This document shows positions 44,976 to 56,280 of a stretch of DNA of 64,000 bases, one piece after another. Every line of letters starts with the position of its first letter. Within the stretch, counting starts at the first letter, position 1. The stretch is taken from the NCBI GenBank assembly GCA_036250195.1, contig JAVHZZ010000005.1:178915448-178979447 (forward strand). The letters are read 5' to 3'. The DNA comes from Mixophyes australis (taxonomy: Eukaryota; Chordata; Amphibia; Anura; Limnodynastidae). Both the position numbers and the translations under genes were made by a program. The notes under the pieces were generated by a model. That model was given only the letters and a program-made list of their open reading frames with translations, was not told where the DNA came from and ran no database searches.

Positions 44976-45095
44976 AGGAGTATACTATGTATTGGGGGCA
45001 CATGTAAGTGGCAAACTATAAACTGAGGGCACATGTAAGTGGCATACTCAGTATCGGGGGCACATGTATGTGGCATACTATATATTGGGGAACCA
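44976..45095. repeat. 31-36-bp minisatellite, right block
   Basis: Four further units 'tatactatgtattgggggca' / 'catgtaagtggcaaactata' in the same orientation as the left block. Confidence 0.85.
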
Positions 45096-46090
45096 TGAGG
45101 CATAATATTAACAACATCATACAATAAAACATAATGTTTCTGAATATATATATATATAGTGTGTACACCACCTTACAATGAATTAAACATGCCCCTTACA
45201 TGCAAAAGAAATTATTTTTTAACGGTTATTTCAGTTATTTTTGTGAAAGTTTTTAATATATTTAAATGTCTGTAACAGATTTTACAGATACACACCCAAT
45301 CAGTATTGCCCCTATAATTAAAATAGATATTAATGGACAATGTTTTGTATATACAATATAATGTATGTTTTATGTAAAACACATGTATTCCTTAAATAAA
45401 ATTGATTTCATTATGCTATTATGAACATTATTTAGCTTAAGTCACAGTGGAACAAACGTTTAAATTGTAATATGATGTATTTATATATTTATATTATGAT
45501 AATTAATAATGATGTTTTGAAAAATCAGCATATTATATTTAATCTTGTAATGCATATTCATAGATTGTCGATTTTCCGTTACACAACCACAAATGACCCA
45601 CCACATTGGATCAACGGGTAAGGACAAATATTTAGCATGTATACGGTAAACAGGTTTTTCTTTCTTTGTCTGAGGTTAAAATTTTCCATTTTTATGTTTT
45701 TTTACCCATTCCCTTTAAATATTAGAGGTCTAATTGACATTGGAGTTAATAATTAATATAAGATTTTGGTAAAGTTTTAACATTCATGTTATCCCCCAAA
45801 GGGACCTTGGAAACATTGTTTGCTGTGTCTAGCCAAAATGTACATTTACCAGATGGGAAAGAAATGACTCCCAATATTTTTGAAAAATCAAGGGCTTTAA
45901 ATACCTCTGGTACTTATCAGTTATCGACTTTTAAAAATACCGGAATATATAAATAGTGTTTTCAAAATTTTTATAGATAGTTTATTGTCTATGAATTAAA
46001 AATATTATATTCAAATTACATTTGTCTGTTACAAAATTTTCTAAAATTTCTGATCATGTCTATATGACTAAAGCACAAATTGACAAAATG
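45096..46090. other. AT-rich DNA with one weak exon candidate
   Basis: Only 45564-45617 has splice-like borders: acceptor TTCATAG and donor GGTAAGG around 54 nt. Two frames are open, one reading FRYTTTNDPPHWIN. Evidence is too thin to call it an exon. Confidence 0.35.
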
Positions 46091-46099
46091 TACCTGTAT

Positions 46100-46320
46100 T
46101 TTTTTTTTAATCAAGAATTTTTATTCAAGTTTTCAAACAATAAAATTAAAATATAACAAAAGTAGCTTAGCATACAATTTAATTTCTTTCAATTATACAA
46201 GCCTGCAAGAAATGCATATAAAACATTAAGCATATAGGCAATGCACAGTTCATATAAATGTCCAATGCTGCGTGTGGCTCAAACAGGTAAAGCTTCCCCT
46301 CCCACCCCCACCTCGCATCT
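46100..46320 (-). mobile_element. Polyadenylated retroposed 3' end (L1-like)
   Basis: On the minus strand a sequence ends 'tttgaaaacttgaataaaaa' and then a poly-A run, so AATAAA lies about 15 bp before the tail. That is the structure of an L1/Tx1-type 3' end or a processed transcript. The body (about 200 bp) is not recognised. Confidence 0.4.
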
Positions 46321-46620
46321 GTATGTTGAACATGTTTATTATAATTAAAGTAATAAAAATAAATGATTACATAATATTATTTACACTTTTCTTCCATACA
46401 TTCATAAATATGAAAATAAAATTAACAATTAATTAGTTCATTATTTTACCATAATTTCTTAACAGCAAGAATCCTGATAAAGATTAATTAAAATGTGTAA
46501 TATGTAAAGATCAGATTTTATATACTATCTGTTTAATATTTATTAAAAATGTTCTGCTGTGTATAATTTAACATATTTCTTGATTTAAACTTGAAATTTA
46601 TGCTTTTTATTTATTGTTAG

Positions 46621-46806
46621 TGGTGGAAGACTTAATTTAACAAGATGATGATGAAAGTCAAAGTTTGCTTTCCTCTGATGATGACAGCAAAAACACAGAA
46701 AATAGTCAAAGTTCAGAGTAGTTTAATATGGGTAATTGATATACCCTTGCAAAGAGATAATTAGGATGACTCTTTGTCGCACAATAACTGTTTTTTCATA
46801 AATAAA
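46621..46806 (+). pseudogene. Terminal-exon-like remnant with acidic tail and poly-A signal
   Basis: A T-rich tract and TTTATTGTTAG acceptor precede a frame VEDLI, a TAA (46638-46640), then QDDDESQSLLSSDDDSKNTE and NSQSSE before TAG at 46719-46721. AATAAA follows at 46801-46806. The acidic serine-rich C-terminus and the poly-A signal look like a real 3' exon that has picked up one stop. Protein family not recognised. The next coding-like pieces in the same orientation lie at 47653. Confidence 0.35.
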
Positions 46807-47125
46807 CTTTTGTAAAAAATGAGATTTCAAAATACTAATAATAATACTAATAATTTCCAAATGAGATTTCATAAATTCTAACAATTTTTTTCTATGCATC
46901 ATTTTCTTTTAATTCTATCTTACAACCATTATTAATTATATAGATTCTAGCTCCTATTGTATTGTTCTGCTTTGTTCATTGTCGTAATACATAACCTCTG
47001 ATAGCATGTGAGTGATAATACACTAAACCCTGATATATTGTGACATTTAAATTTTAATGCAAAGTAAACAAAGAATAGAGATAAAAAAGTGTTGAAAGAA
47101 AGTAACAGAAATGAATGTACTAAGA

Positions 47126-47311
47126 CAGTGGTTCTAAAACTGTGCGCCGTGGCTTCCTGGGGTGCCACAATGATCTTGCAGGGGTGCCGTAGCAAGGGCC
47201 GGTGGTAAGCAAGGAGGGGGACTACTTGGTAATTATTTTGGCTTAGGGATGCCTTGAAAAAATTATGAGACCCTAAGGGTGCCTCGAACTGAGAAAGCTT
47301 GGGATCCACTG
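47126..47311. mobile_element. 186-bp hAT MITE, inverted sister of 6401-6587
   Basis: CAGTGGTTCTAAAACTGTGC at the left and 'aagcttgggatccactg' at the right. Flanking octamers tactaaga and tactaaaa match at seven of eight positions. The body aligns end to end with the reverse complement of 6401-6587. Confidence 0.85.
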
Positions 47312-47652
47312 TACTAAAATATAAAATAGCATGTGAAACCACTCTATTGTTACTGTCTGTCGTAATGAGATACAAGTTTTGAGGAATATGGGGTAATGTG
47401 TTTGTTTACAAGCTATTCTTATAGTACATCCTTGCTTCTTTTATAAATACTCAATTATGATTTTGTTTTTAATCAAATATTTTTGGTCTCAATTAAATTA
47501 AAAATTGCTCAGTATTATTTGTCAGGATCTCGTGCATTACAGAAACGTAATTAGAAAAGTGAGTTGTCTAAAATTTTGAATGGTTTAGGAATATTACTTT
47601 TAATATTGTAATAGCATATACTTTATGAATACACACTTTGACATGTTTGCAG

Positions 47653-48690
47653 AACTAATTAGACTGTTCAGATCAATTACAGCTTCAGAAATTCTAGAAG
47701 AAGAAGCACAATCAAGTACGGAAAACAATATTCATCAGCCTGGTCTTTTCATGAAGGACGGTTACCCTCCAGCCTTTAAATATTCCAAACTAGATTTGCA
47801 AAGTGATATATTGAGTGGCCAGGAGTTTGTTAAGCTGAGTATACAGTACACTTTTTTCAAAAAATTATTATGCTAATCACACGATAAATGACTGTTAGGT
47901 CCGATATTGCATTAATGTGAAATCACCCATAATATTTTATCGTACCAAAGCACATCATATCGTTTGACTTTATAAAGTGACTAAAAATCACTATCAACGA
48001 TGAAACGATGTCAGGCAAATAAGGAAATGTGTATGCACTCATGACCAGCAGTGTAGGCAGATCTCTATAGAGTGTTGAGAGTCATGCCCTTTTCAGCAGA
48101 TGATTATGACAGATGAAGAGCACAGATCTGAAGGTGAATCATGTAGGTGCGTACACATAAATCTGCATGCTCATTGGGACTTTCAGTCATTGGTAAAATT
48201 GTTACAGAAATCACATCTGCAGTAATTGTCTGTAGTGTGTACCCAGCTTATCACTTTTGGAAGTATCTTCTGATAATCAAATTACACAAATGACAAAAGA
48301 GCAATCACATAGTAGTATAAAAACACTTACATGATGAGGTAGGAAAAATTAAAGTCTAGAAAAAAAATATTTAAAGAATCTACCAAAGAAAATATTTGAA
48401 CATCAGTTCTTGGATATGCTTGGTGAAAAAAAAGACTCAAGTAGCTATAGAACAAAAATCCAATGTAATGTGTACACTGTACAGAACACTGTAATAATGT
48501 TACTGGTATGGCAGAAATGCAATTAAACAACCATGTCAATTTAATGTCTAAATTCAACAAATATAGTGTTATTGGCACAATCCATAAGTAATAATGAAGA
48601 TAACTCAATCGCAAGCACATCTTCAACTGTTACTACATCACTAAACACAACATTTTTGAGTGTTGCTAAAGATAGTGTTCATGCCAATGA
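47653..48690 (+). pseudogene. Unassigned coding remnant split by a Harbinger MITE
   Basis: After the acceptor-like ATGTTTGCAG the frame reads LIRLFRSITASEILEEEAQ, HQPGLFMKDGYPPAFKYSKL and DLQSDILSGQEFVKL. The MITE 47833-48246 interrupts it there. Beyond the MITE, protein-like pieces continue in shifting frames: LLEVSSDNQITQMTKEQSHS, KNLPKKIFEHQFLDMLGEKK, and SIASTSSTVTTSLNTTFLSV up to TGA near 48690. Several stops and frameshifts are present. The Ser/Thr/Glu-rich composition suggests a disordered protein. I do not recognise the family; it could be a decayed host gene or a dead transposon ORF. Confidence 0.35.
47833..48246. mobile_element. PIF/Harbinger MITE, GCTGGGTACACAC family
   Basis: The left end AGCTGAGTATACAGTACAC and the right end 'tctgtagtgtgtacccagc' pair with TTA at the left flank and TTA overlapping the right end. 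Internal blocks 'atgattatgacagatgaaga' and 'ccgatattgcattaatgtg' match the 7453 and 57343 copies. Length is 414 bp. Confidence 0.8.
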
Positions 48691-49591
48691 TCATTGATAT
48701 TACATTACATTGTGACCTACACATTAAAAAAACCCTCATAATATATAGTATTTATGAGTTTATTAAGGATGTTGTAATAACTGTTATGTTTTGGTTTATA
48801 TAGTTCTGTTTTTGTAAGTATTTTCCTGTTATTGAATATATATTAAAAATGTAAAAGTTTATATTCATATTTTTGAAATGTTTGTTTTTGAAACATATTA
48901 AAATATTGTTTTTCTAAACTTTGTACTTAAGCAACATTTTATTTATTTATTCCAGTGTTCTTATACATAATAAAATGTTGCCCAAATGTTTTAAGATATT
49001 TTACAATATCTACTCTACCTTAGTAGACTCAAAAAAACACATTTTTTTGTAACAAGGGTGTCAAGTTGCGTGCAAAGCACCAAAAATTATATTTTAAAGT
49101 TTTGGAATGGTGAATAAAAGTCTATAGGCACATTTAATAATGAACTATGTAAAAATAAAGATGTAGTAATTGAACTTCAGTACAACATATTATGTTCTAT
49201 AATAATATAATACTAAAAACTATTGATAGATCAATATTTTTACTGATAAATCTGAAGCATAATTTTAATGGCATTTATGAAAAAATTTACAAATTAAATA
49301 TTTAAAAACGTTATTGCTCATTCTCCAAACACATCACATACTATAAAGTATATTTGTCTGTATTTATGAGTTTTATAAAATAAATCATAGAATATGGTCT
49401 TCAAAAAAATGTACAGTTATATTCTAAAACATAAACCTTTAATCTGACCATGTTGCTCAGAAGAAGATCACGTCTTATGTATATTATATTCATGCTTTTT
49501 CATGAATTTTACATTCATAAGGCTATTGTACAGTTTTTATATTAAAAGAATATAAACACGTTTCTATACATTAAACTATAAAAAAAATGAA
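48691..49591. other. AT-rich DNA, nothing recognised
   Basis: No exon or transposon ends; very high A+T throughout. Confidence 0.5.
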
Positions 49592-49599
49592 AAGTATAT

Positions 49600-50055
49600 T
49601 ATTATTATTATTATTATTATTTATTTATAAGGCGCCACAAGGTTTCCGTAGCGCCGAACACAGTACAAACAATGGACAGTACAGGGAATAACAGTACAGA
49701 ACAATAAACAACTAGTACCAAAACTTCAGAGGCTCCAGGCAAAGCAGATGTAATGGAGTAGGAGCAGAAGAGAAGGTAGGGAGACAGGAGGGAGAAGGGC
49801 CCTGCTCATAAGAGCTTACATCCTAAAGGGAGGGGAAACAGACAGCCGGCACAAAGGGAGTCAGAGGGGGGGGGGGGGAGCAAGCGTGCACCCCAACAGA
49901 GGAGGAGCAAGGGGATGGGAGCGAGCATGGAGAGAGGGTTAGGTGGAAGGCTGGTAGGCTTTAAGGAAGAGATGGGTTTTGAGTGCCCGTTTGAAGGAGC
50001 ACAAGTTAGTGGACAAACGGATGGAGCGTGGGAGGTCATTCCAGTGGAGGGGGGG
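49600..50055 (-). mobile_element. 5'-truncated L2-type LINE with target duplication
   Basis: The minus strand reads LHWNDLPRSIRLSTNLCSFK then RALKTHLFLKAYQPST, the L2 C-terminus. The 3' UTR ('ggccctgctcataagagctt') follows, with the tail 'gcgccttataaataaataat' and (AAT)n. AAGTATAT is duplicated at 49592-49599 and 50056-50063. Only 456 bp were inserted. Confidence 0.88.
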
Positions 50056-50063
50056 AAGTATAT

Positions 50064-50643
50064 ATTCAAATGTGGCATGGATGCAGAGATACATTTTGAT
50101 TGTAAAGATTGCTTGTTTTTCTATCTTCATATATCATTTTGACATATTGAAACGGCAAAAAAATACATTTAATTTTACTGTTATGGAGATGTTATTTGTT
50201 TCTACACTGAAATAATTTTGAAAAAGACAGTGAATAAATGCATAAAGAAAATCCAAATAATCATATGTACAGTTTTCATAGATTTCTAAAATTATATATG
50301 AAAACATAAATATATATACTAGATAGAATATAAAGACTTGCAAATGTCTGTGTTTAGATATTTTATCGACCAAAACATTGTATAGTAGTAGATTTTTTTG
50401 TAAAACTGGCAGTAAAAGCATAACAGTAGTGAGCACAGTTTTTCGTAATTAATTGTTAATAAAAAATATAGAGGGGCCATGTCAGCTTTTATGTGTTGCT
50501 GGGTAAACAAAAAGTTTATAACAGTACCCATGCAAATTATTGTAATCTGATATATTGTGGTATCTAAAACATATATCATGCCCAAATTTATTTTTTAACT
50601 TTGTAAACAAGCAAAAATAAATATGTTGTTACAGCAAAATATA

Positions 50644-50695
<52 letters not shown>

Positions 50696-51025
50696 GTATC
50701 AAATAAAGAATGTCGTATCTCAGAGTTTCAACATAGCTGAATAAAGAAATAATTTTTAATATGCATATAATTACTTATCTCTTGACAGTTATATATCGAC
50801 ATCTCCGATCGGTAGGGTGTGATCAAATTAAAACATATTAATCATATGACATCCAGCCATGTACCTGTTTTATTTTAGGAAATCCTGCTTCACATAAATT
50901 GGGATAGTAGTATATTTCAACTCAATGGCTTCTTGTAATTTTATAATCACATTTCTTCTTAAGGCAATTGATAGTTAAAACATGCTTATTTAAGTTTTCT
51001 TTAAATAAATAAGTAACGTGCTATA
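50064..51025. other. AT-rich DNA with (AT)n microsatellite
   Basis: A pure TA run of about 45 bp lies at 50648-50692; otherwise nothing recognised. Confidence 0.5.
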
Positions 51026-51570
51026 CATAGTAACATAGTTGATGAGGTTGAAAAAAGACACCAGTCCAGCAAGTTCAACCTATTTTGGATCTCCTGCGAT
51101 CCCTCACTTATATTTGAAATTGATCCAGAGTAAGCAACCGCCAATTTGTTTCAATTGTGAAAATCCCCCCAGATCCAATATTGCAGTCCTATTTTTACCC
51201 TATATCCACTACTATCCTTCATTTTAATTAACGGTCGTATCCCTGAATACACTTTTCCGCAAAAAAATTGTCTAACCCTTTCTTAAACATATCTATTAAA
51301 TCTGCCAGCACAAAGTTCCCTGGCAGTGAATTCCATGTCTTGACTGCCCTTACTGTAAAGAACCCCTTCCTTTGATGGTTGTGAAATTTCTTCTCCTCTA
51401 ACCTTAGGGGGTGACCGCCTGTACTGTGTATAGTCCTTGGCGTAAAAAGTTCTCATGAAAGTTCTCTGTATTGACCCTTAATGTATTTGTACATAGTAAT
51501 CATATCTCCTCTTAGACGCCTCTTTTATAAAGTAAACATGCCTAAACCGGCTAACCTTTCCTCATAACTT

Positions 51571-52493
51571 TAAAAAAGCCTACAGGCGCTTATGAATATT
51601 CTCTATAAAGTAAATGGTGGAATACTTAAATTTTATGGTGGTAATCCTCCAATTCTTATTTCTCACAAATTGTTCATGTGATCAGGAAACAAAGAGAAAA
51701 GAGCAACATAGTGTGATACAGTATAAATAATACATAGAATGATGTAATATGTTCTAATAGATAGAAAGCAGAAGATCTTCTTTTATATGTAGATGCCCCC
51801 CTTGGTGGGGTACTCACAATGAATTTAAAGCCCATCAAATTGTGGTTTTTATTTTATTTTCATACGATCTTTGTACGTGGGTTAATTCCATTGACATACA
51901 TCATATGTGTTTCACCAGAAAAAAATAAGTAAAATATATCTAGTGTGATATTGCTTAGATAAAATTTATTGATATAATCACAAAGATAAAAATAAAAACA
52001 ATAAGACAAAGTATATCCACTCCTACCAGATAGACAGAGTATTCAGGCAGTTGGTACAAATCCACAGGGTTTCCAAATTGGTCACAGTGTAGAACAGCCA
52101 GAAATAAACATCCATTCAATGGTGGAGATGTGATAAAATCATCAGTAAACCAGCTCCAACATGTTTCAACCTACACTGGTCTTTTTCAAGGTGTTTGTGG
52201 TAGGAGTGGATATACTATGTATTATTTATACTGTATCACACTATGTTGCTCTTTTGTCTTTGTTTCATGATCACATGAACAATTTGGGAGAAATAAGAAT
52301 TGGAGGATTACCACCATAAAATTTAAGTATTCCACCATTTACTTTATAGAGAATATTTATAAGTGCCTGTAGGTTTTCTTAATATTATATATACCTTGTT
52401 ATTTGTTGGGAATTTGTGTATATTCCCCTTGAATTCTAGCGGGCGGCTGTTAAAAGTGAAGCGCTGTGTTGGATTTCACTATTTAATCATATA
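51571..52493. mobile_element. Penelope-related insertion with 156-bp inverted arms and 14-bp target duplication
   Basis: TTTCCTCATAACTT is repeated exactly at 51557-51570 and 52494-52507 and rejoins the CR1 alignment seamlessly. Inside, 51580-51735 and 52217-52372 are inverted copies, with only about five mismatches over 156 bp. Between them, the minus strand at 52157-52190 reads 'ccttgaaaaagaccagtgta' and GGTTGAAACATGTTGG, a relative of the Penelope hammerhead-like terminus at 39275. No RT or endonuclease frame is present. Confidence 0.75.
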
Positions 52494-52567
52494 TTTCCTC
52501 ATAACTTAATGACTCCATGCCCTTTATAAATTTTGTCACCCTTCTCTGAACCATTTCTAGTTCCAAA

Positions 52568-54930
52568 TTATCTTTTTTTATAGAGTGGTGCCCAGAGCTG
52601 TACTGCATAATCAAGAGGAGGTCTTACCAACGATTTATACAGTGGCAAAATTACACTGTCTTCCCTTGCATCTATGCCCCTTTTTATGCATGCCAATACT
52701 TTATTTGCCCTTGTAGCTGCTGCTTGACATTGAGCACTATTGCTAAGTCTACTGTCTACGAGCACTCCCAAATCCTTTTCCATTATAGATTCTCCTAAAT
52801 TAATTCCATTTAATTTATAGATTGCGTTCTTGTTTTTAATCCCTAAATGCATAAACTTACATTTATCTATGTCAAACCTCATATTCCATTTGGCCGCCCA
52901 ATCTTCCAGTTAATTTAAATCCCTCTGCATAGACGCTACATCTTGCTCTGATTTTATTACCTTACAAAGTTTAGTGTAATTTGCAAAAATAGAAACTTTA
53001 CTCTCTAAATCATCACCAAGGTCATTAATAAATATATTAAAAAGAAGTGGCCCCAGCACGGAACCTTGAGGAACTCCACTTAAATCTTTTGACCAATTAG
53101 AAAATGTTCCATTTATCACAACTCTCTGTTCCCTATTTTCTAACTAGTTTTCGATCCAAGTACAAATGTTGTTTCGTAGACCCAGTTCCCTAATTTTGTA
53201 AACCAACCTCTTGTGTGGCACTGTATTGAAGGCCTTTGCAAAATTTAAGTAGACCACATCTACTGTGGAGCCCTGGTCTAAGTTCCCACTAACTTCCTCA
53301 TAGAAATTAATCAGATTAATTTGACATGACCTATCCCTCACAAATCCATGCGGATTCCCACTAATAAACTTATTGTGCACCAAGTAATCCTGAATACTAT
53401 CCCTTAATATACCTTCCAATAGTTTCCCCACTATTGATGTCAGGCTTACAGGTCTATAATTCCCTGGTTGTGATCTGCTCCCCTTTTTAAACAACGGCAC
53501 CACATCTGCTATTTGCCAATCCCTTGGTACTGAGCCTGATGAGATTGAATCTATGAAAATTAAGAATAGCGGTCTAGCTATTTCTGAGTTTAGCTCCATA
53601 AGAAAGCTTGGGTGTATGCCATCTGGACCTGGAGCTTTATTTATCTTAATATTTTTCAGTCTCCTTTGGACTTCTTCCTCTGTCAACCAAGTATTAATTA
53701 ATGGCACGGTTTCATTTCCATTTTTATGTATTATTCCTACCATTTATTCCTCTCTAACAAATACGAAGAAAAGAAAGTGTTTAATACCTCTGCTTTTTCC
53801 TTAGAATCATTTATCAATTCACCCATCTCACTTCTTAGGGATCCTATATTATCTTTTTTTAATCCTTTTGCCATTTATATACTTAAAAAACTTACTTTCT
53901 TTTGCAACTTGTTTTTCATTTTCTAATTTAGCCAATTTAATTTCCTTTTTGCATGTTTTGTACCCACGGAAGGACTCCTCAGACCCTTCAGACTTAAACA
54001 ATTTAAATGCACGTTTCTTACTTTGCATTACTTCCCTTACCTTTTTATTTAGCCACATTGGTTTAGACTTAATTCTTTTACATTCATTTCCCATAGGAAT
54101 GAACTTATATGTGTATGTTTCCATCAACACTTTTAAGACAGCCCACTTTTCTTCCGTATTTTTTCCTTCGAAAATTTTGTCCCTGTCCATACACTTTATA
54201 GACTCCTTGAGCATATTAAAATTTGCCTTTCTAAAGTTTAAAGTCCTAGTTGATCCCTTATACCGTTGCTTCTGGAAACTAATTTCAAATGAAACCATAT
54301 TATGATCATTAATTTCAAAAGTGTTCCCCTACTTGAATATTTTATATTACGTCTACATTATATGTTATTACTAGTTATTACTAGTTCCAGTATAGTCTGA
54401 TTAATTTGGACATGTAATGGTCTTTTAGCATTTCCCCTAGCTGTACCATAGGTCTCAGTACTCCAATCAATGTCCGGATAATTAAAATCCCCCATAATTA
54501 AAACTTGACCTAGTTGTGTAGCCTTTTCAATTTGCTGTAGAAGTTGGTCTTCCTCACTCATACTAATATCTGGTGGTTTATAGCATATCCCTATCAGCAA
54601 CTTCCCTGAACTTTTTCCTCCACTGGATATTGCCACCCATAATGCCTCTATATTTTCAACAATATTCTCTTAAATAACTTCCTGAATACTTAGTTTTAGT
54701 TCTGGCTTAATATAAAGACATACTGCTCCTCCCCTTTTTTTTACACTATTCCTCCTGAATAGAGTTTCCAACCTTCCAAGTTGACTGCCCAGTCATGTGT
54801 AACATCCCACCAGGTCTCCGTAATACTTATAATATCATACTGCTCATTAATTGCTACTAGTTCTAACTCCCCCATTTTACCTGTCAGGCTTCTTGCATTT
54901 GCAAGCATACACTTAAATCCATTGCCTCCC
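52568..54930 (-). pseudogene. CR1 ORF2 (endonuclease + reverse transcriptase), decayed
   Basis: The endonuclease part starts LANARSLTGKMGELELV with SITETWWD, and includes LIGICYKPPD and VLIMGDFNYPDIDW, the APE-type catalytic blocks. The linker has KPMWLNKKVREVMQSKKRAF. RT blocks are INKAPGPDGIHPSFL, DWQIADVVPLFKKGSRSQPG NYRPVSLTS, the motif A region VVYLNFAKAFNTVPHKRL, and GVPQGSVLGPLLFNIFINDL. The catalytic box reads FANYTKL where family members have FADDTKL, so both active-site aspartates are lost. In motif A the usual first aspartate (LDFxKAFD) is also changed. The C-terminal part has KCKFMHLGIKNKNAIYKLNG and KDLGVLVDSRLSNSAQCQAA. It ran in frames scattered by indels and cannot yield an active enzyme. 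Confidence 0.9.
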
Positions 54931-54999
54931 TTAGGTATTTCTTTTTGCTTTAAAAAGGGCCTCTCCTTATCAGCTATGCATCCCTTTTCCCCCTCTCCA

Positions 55000-56059
55000 C
55001 TCCCTTGACTCTTGTTAAATTCCTCCTTACTACTCTGAATTTCTATTCCATAAATACTTGCTTGCCCCTCCTCCCCCTCGAAGCCTAGTTTAAAATCTCC
55101 TCCAACCTTCTAACCATCCTCTCCCCTAGCACAGTAGTCCCCTCCTCATTCAGGTGCAATCCATCTCTACAATAAAAATAGCAACTTACTGAGAAATCAG
55201 CCCAGTGCTCTAAGAATCCAAAACCCTACTTCCTACACCAATCTTTTAGCCACGCATTAACCTCCCTAACCTCCCGCTGCCTCCGTGGACTAGTTTGTGG
55301 CACAGGTAGTATTTCCAAAAATACTACCTTGGATGTCCTTGCCTTACGTTTGCGACCAATGTCCCTGAAATCATTCTTTAGGACACCCCTTCTTCCTCTA
55401 ACTTGGTCATTGGTGCCAACATGCACCAAAACCGCCGGGTCATTCCCAGCCCCTCCCAACAATCTGTCCACCCGATCCGCAATATGCCGAGGCCGAGCAA
55501 CCGGGAGACAACACACTGTTCGGCATGCACGGTCCCGGTAACAGATTGCCTAATCTACCTTCCTAATAATTGAATCCCCTACCACCACAATCTGCCTGGG
55601 TCCCTGAGCATTTTTGGTCCCCTCTATGCTGAAGAGACCATTCCCCTGGTTGCTAGAGGAAGCAGTCTCACCCAACTCTACCAATTCTGAACTGCCTTCC
55701 ACAGTATCTTCATCCAATCTGGCAAATCTGCTGGAATTGCTTAGCTCAGAACTGACCTGCCTCTTCCTCCCTCTGCTACCCCTGGTAACTGTTACCCAGC
55801 TGCCTACCTGTGCATCCTCCTCTGTCTCTGCTCCACCCTGCTCAGCTAACGCATCAACGGTGAGCTGTAAACTCTGCTCCAGGTTGGCACTCTCTCTCAA
55901 TGTTGTAATGGTCTGCTTTAGATCAGTTACCTGGGCTTCCAAAAAGACCAATTGCTCACATTGCTCACAGAGGTATGAACCTTGGAACAATTGCTCCAAG
56001 TGTGCATACATATGACAAGATATGCATTGAGTGAGATCATCAGGCCTGCGTCCACTCAT
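55000..56059 (-). pseudogene. CR1 ORF1 with zinc-finger and SGNH esterase domain, decayed
   Basis: It starts MSGRRPDDLTQCISCHMYAH; the CISC and CEQCEQL cysteine pairs form the ORF1 zinc finger. A predicted coiled coil follows (LEAQVTDLKQTITTLRESAN). The esterase domain begins IVVVGDSIIRKVD with the GDS nucleophile block, continues VLVHVGTNDQ, and ends with YCRDGLHLNEEG, which supplies the D-x-x-H pair. All three catalytic blocks of the CR1 ORF1 esterase are therefore present. Two in-frame stops interrupt it: after RKVD (near 55550) and after DWCRK (near 55226). CR1 ORF1 proteins bind RNA and the esterase is thought to aid membrane or lipid association. Confidence 0.88.
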
Positions 56060-56280
56060 CTTATTATGGCTAACCTAACTTCTTATAGCTCGAACTCGAG
56101 AGTACTAACCTTTGCTAGCCACTTACCAGATTTAACCTCTTCCTGGATTCAACTCCTTACTGGATCTAACTCCAAACAAACAGCACTTGAAATCAAACAG
56201 CTGTGGAAATCACAAGCTCAATGAAATCGCTTACCACCACCTGTTAAATAGAGCTTGCACAACCTGCTCTGATAGATTGA

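Larger units (their letters stand above)
51026..56280 (-). mobile_element. Nearly full-length CR1 LINE, inactivated
   Basis: Read on minus, the element runs 5' UTR (about 56280-56060), ORF1 (56059-about 55000), ORF2 endonuclease (about 54910-54360), linker, RT (53743-52880), C-terminal region (52882-52568) and 3' UTR to 51026. The tail has short 'catagtaa' octamers, in line with CR1 microsatellite tails. Homology to CR1 is clear in every domain. Frameshifts and stops break both ORFs, and a 923-bp insertion (51571-52493) splits the 3' UTR. The full order is preserved, which is rare because most CR1 copies are 5'-truncated. Confidence 0.9.

Noticed and set aside
53868..54305. 145-codon plus frame
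   Set aside because: It is antisense to the CR1 ORF2 linker, which explains the sequence.
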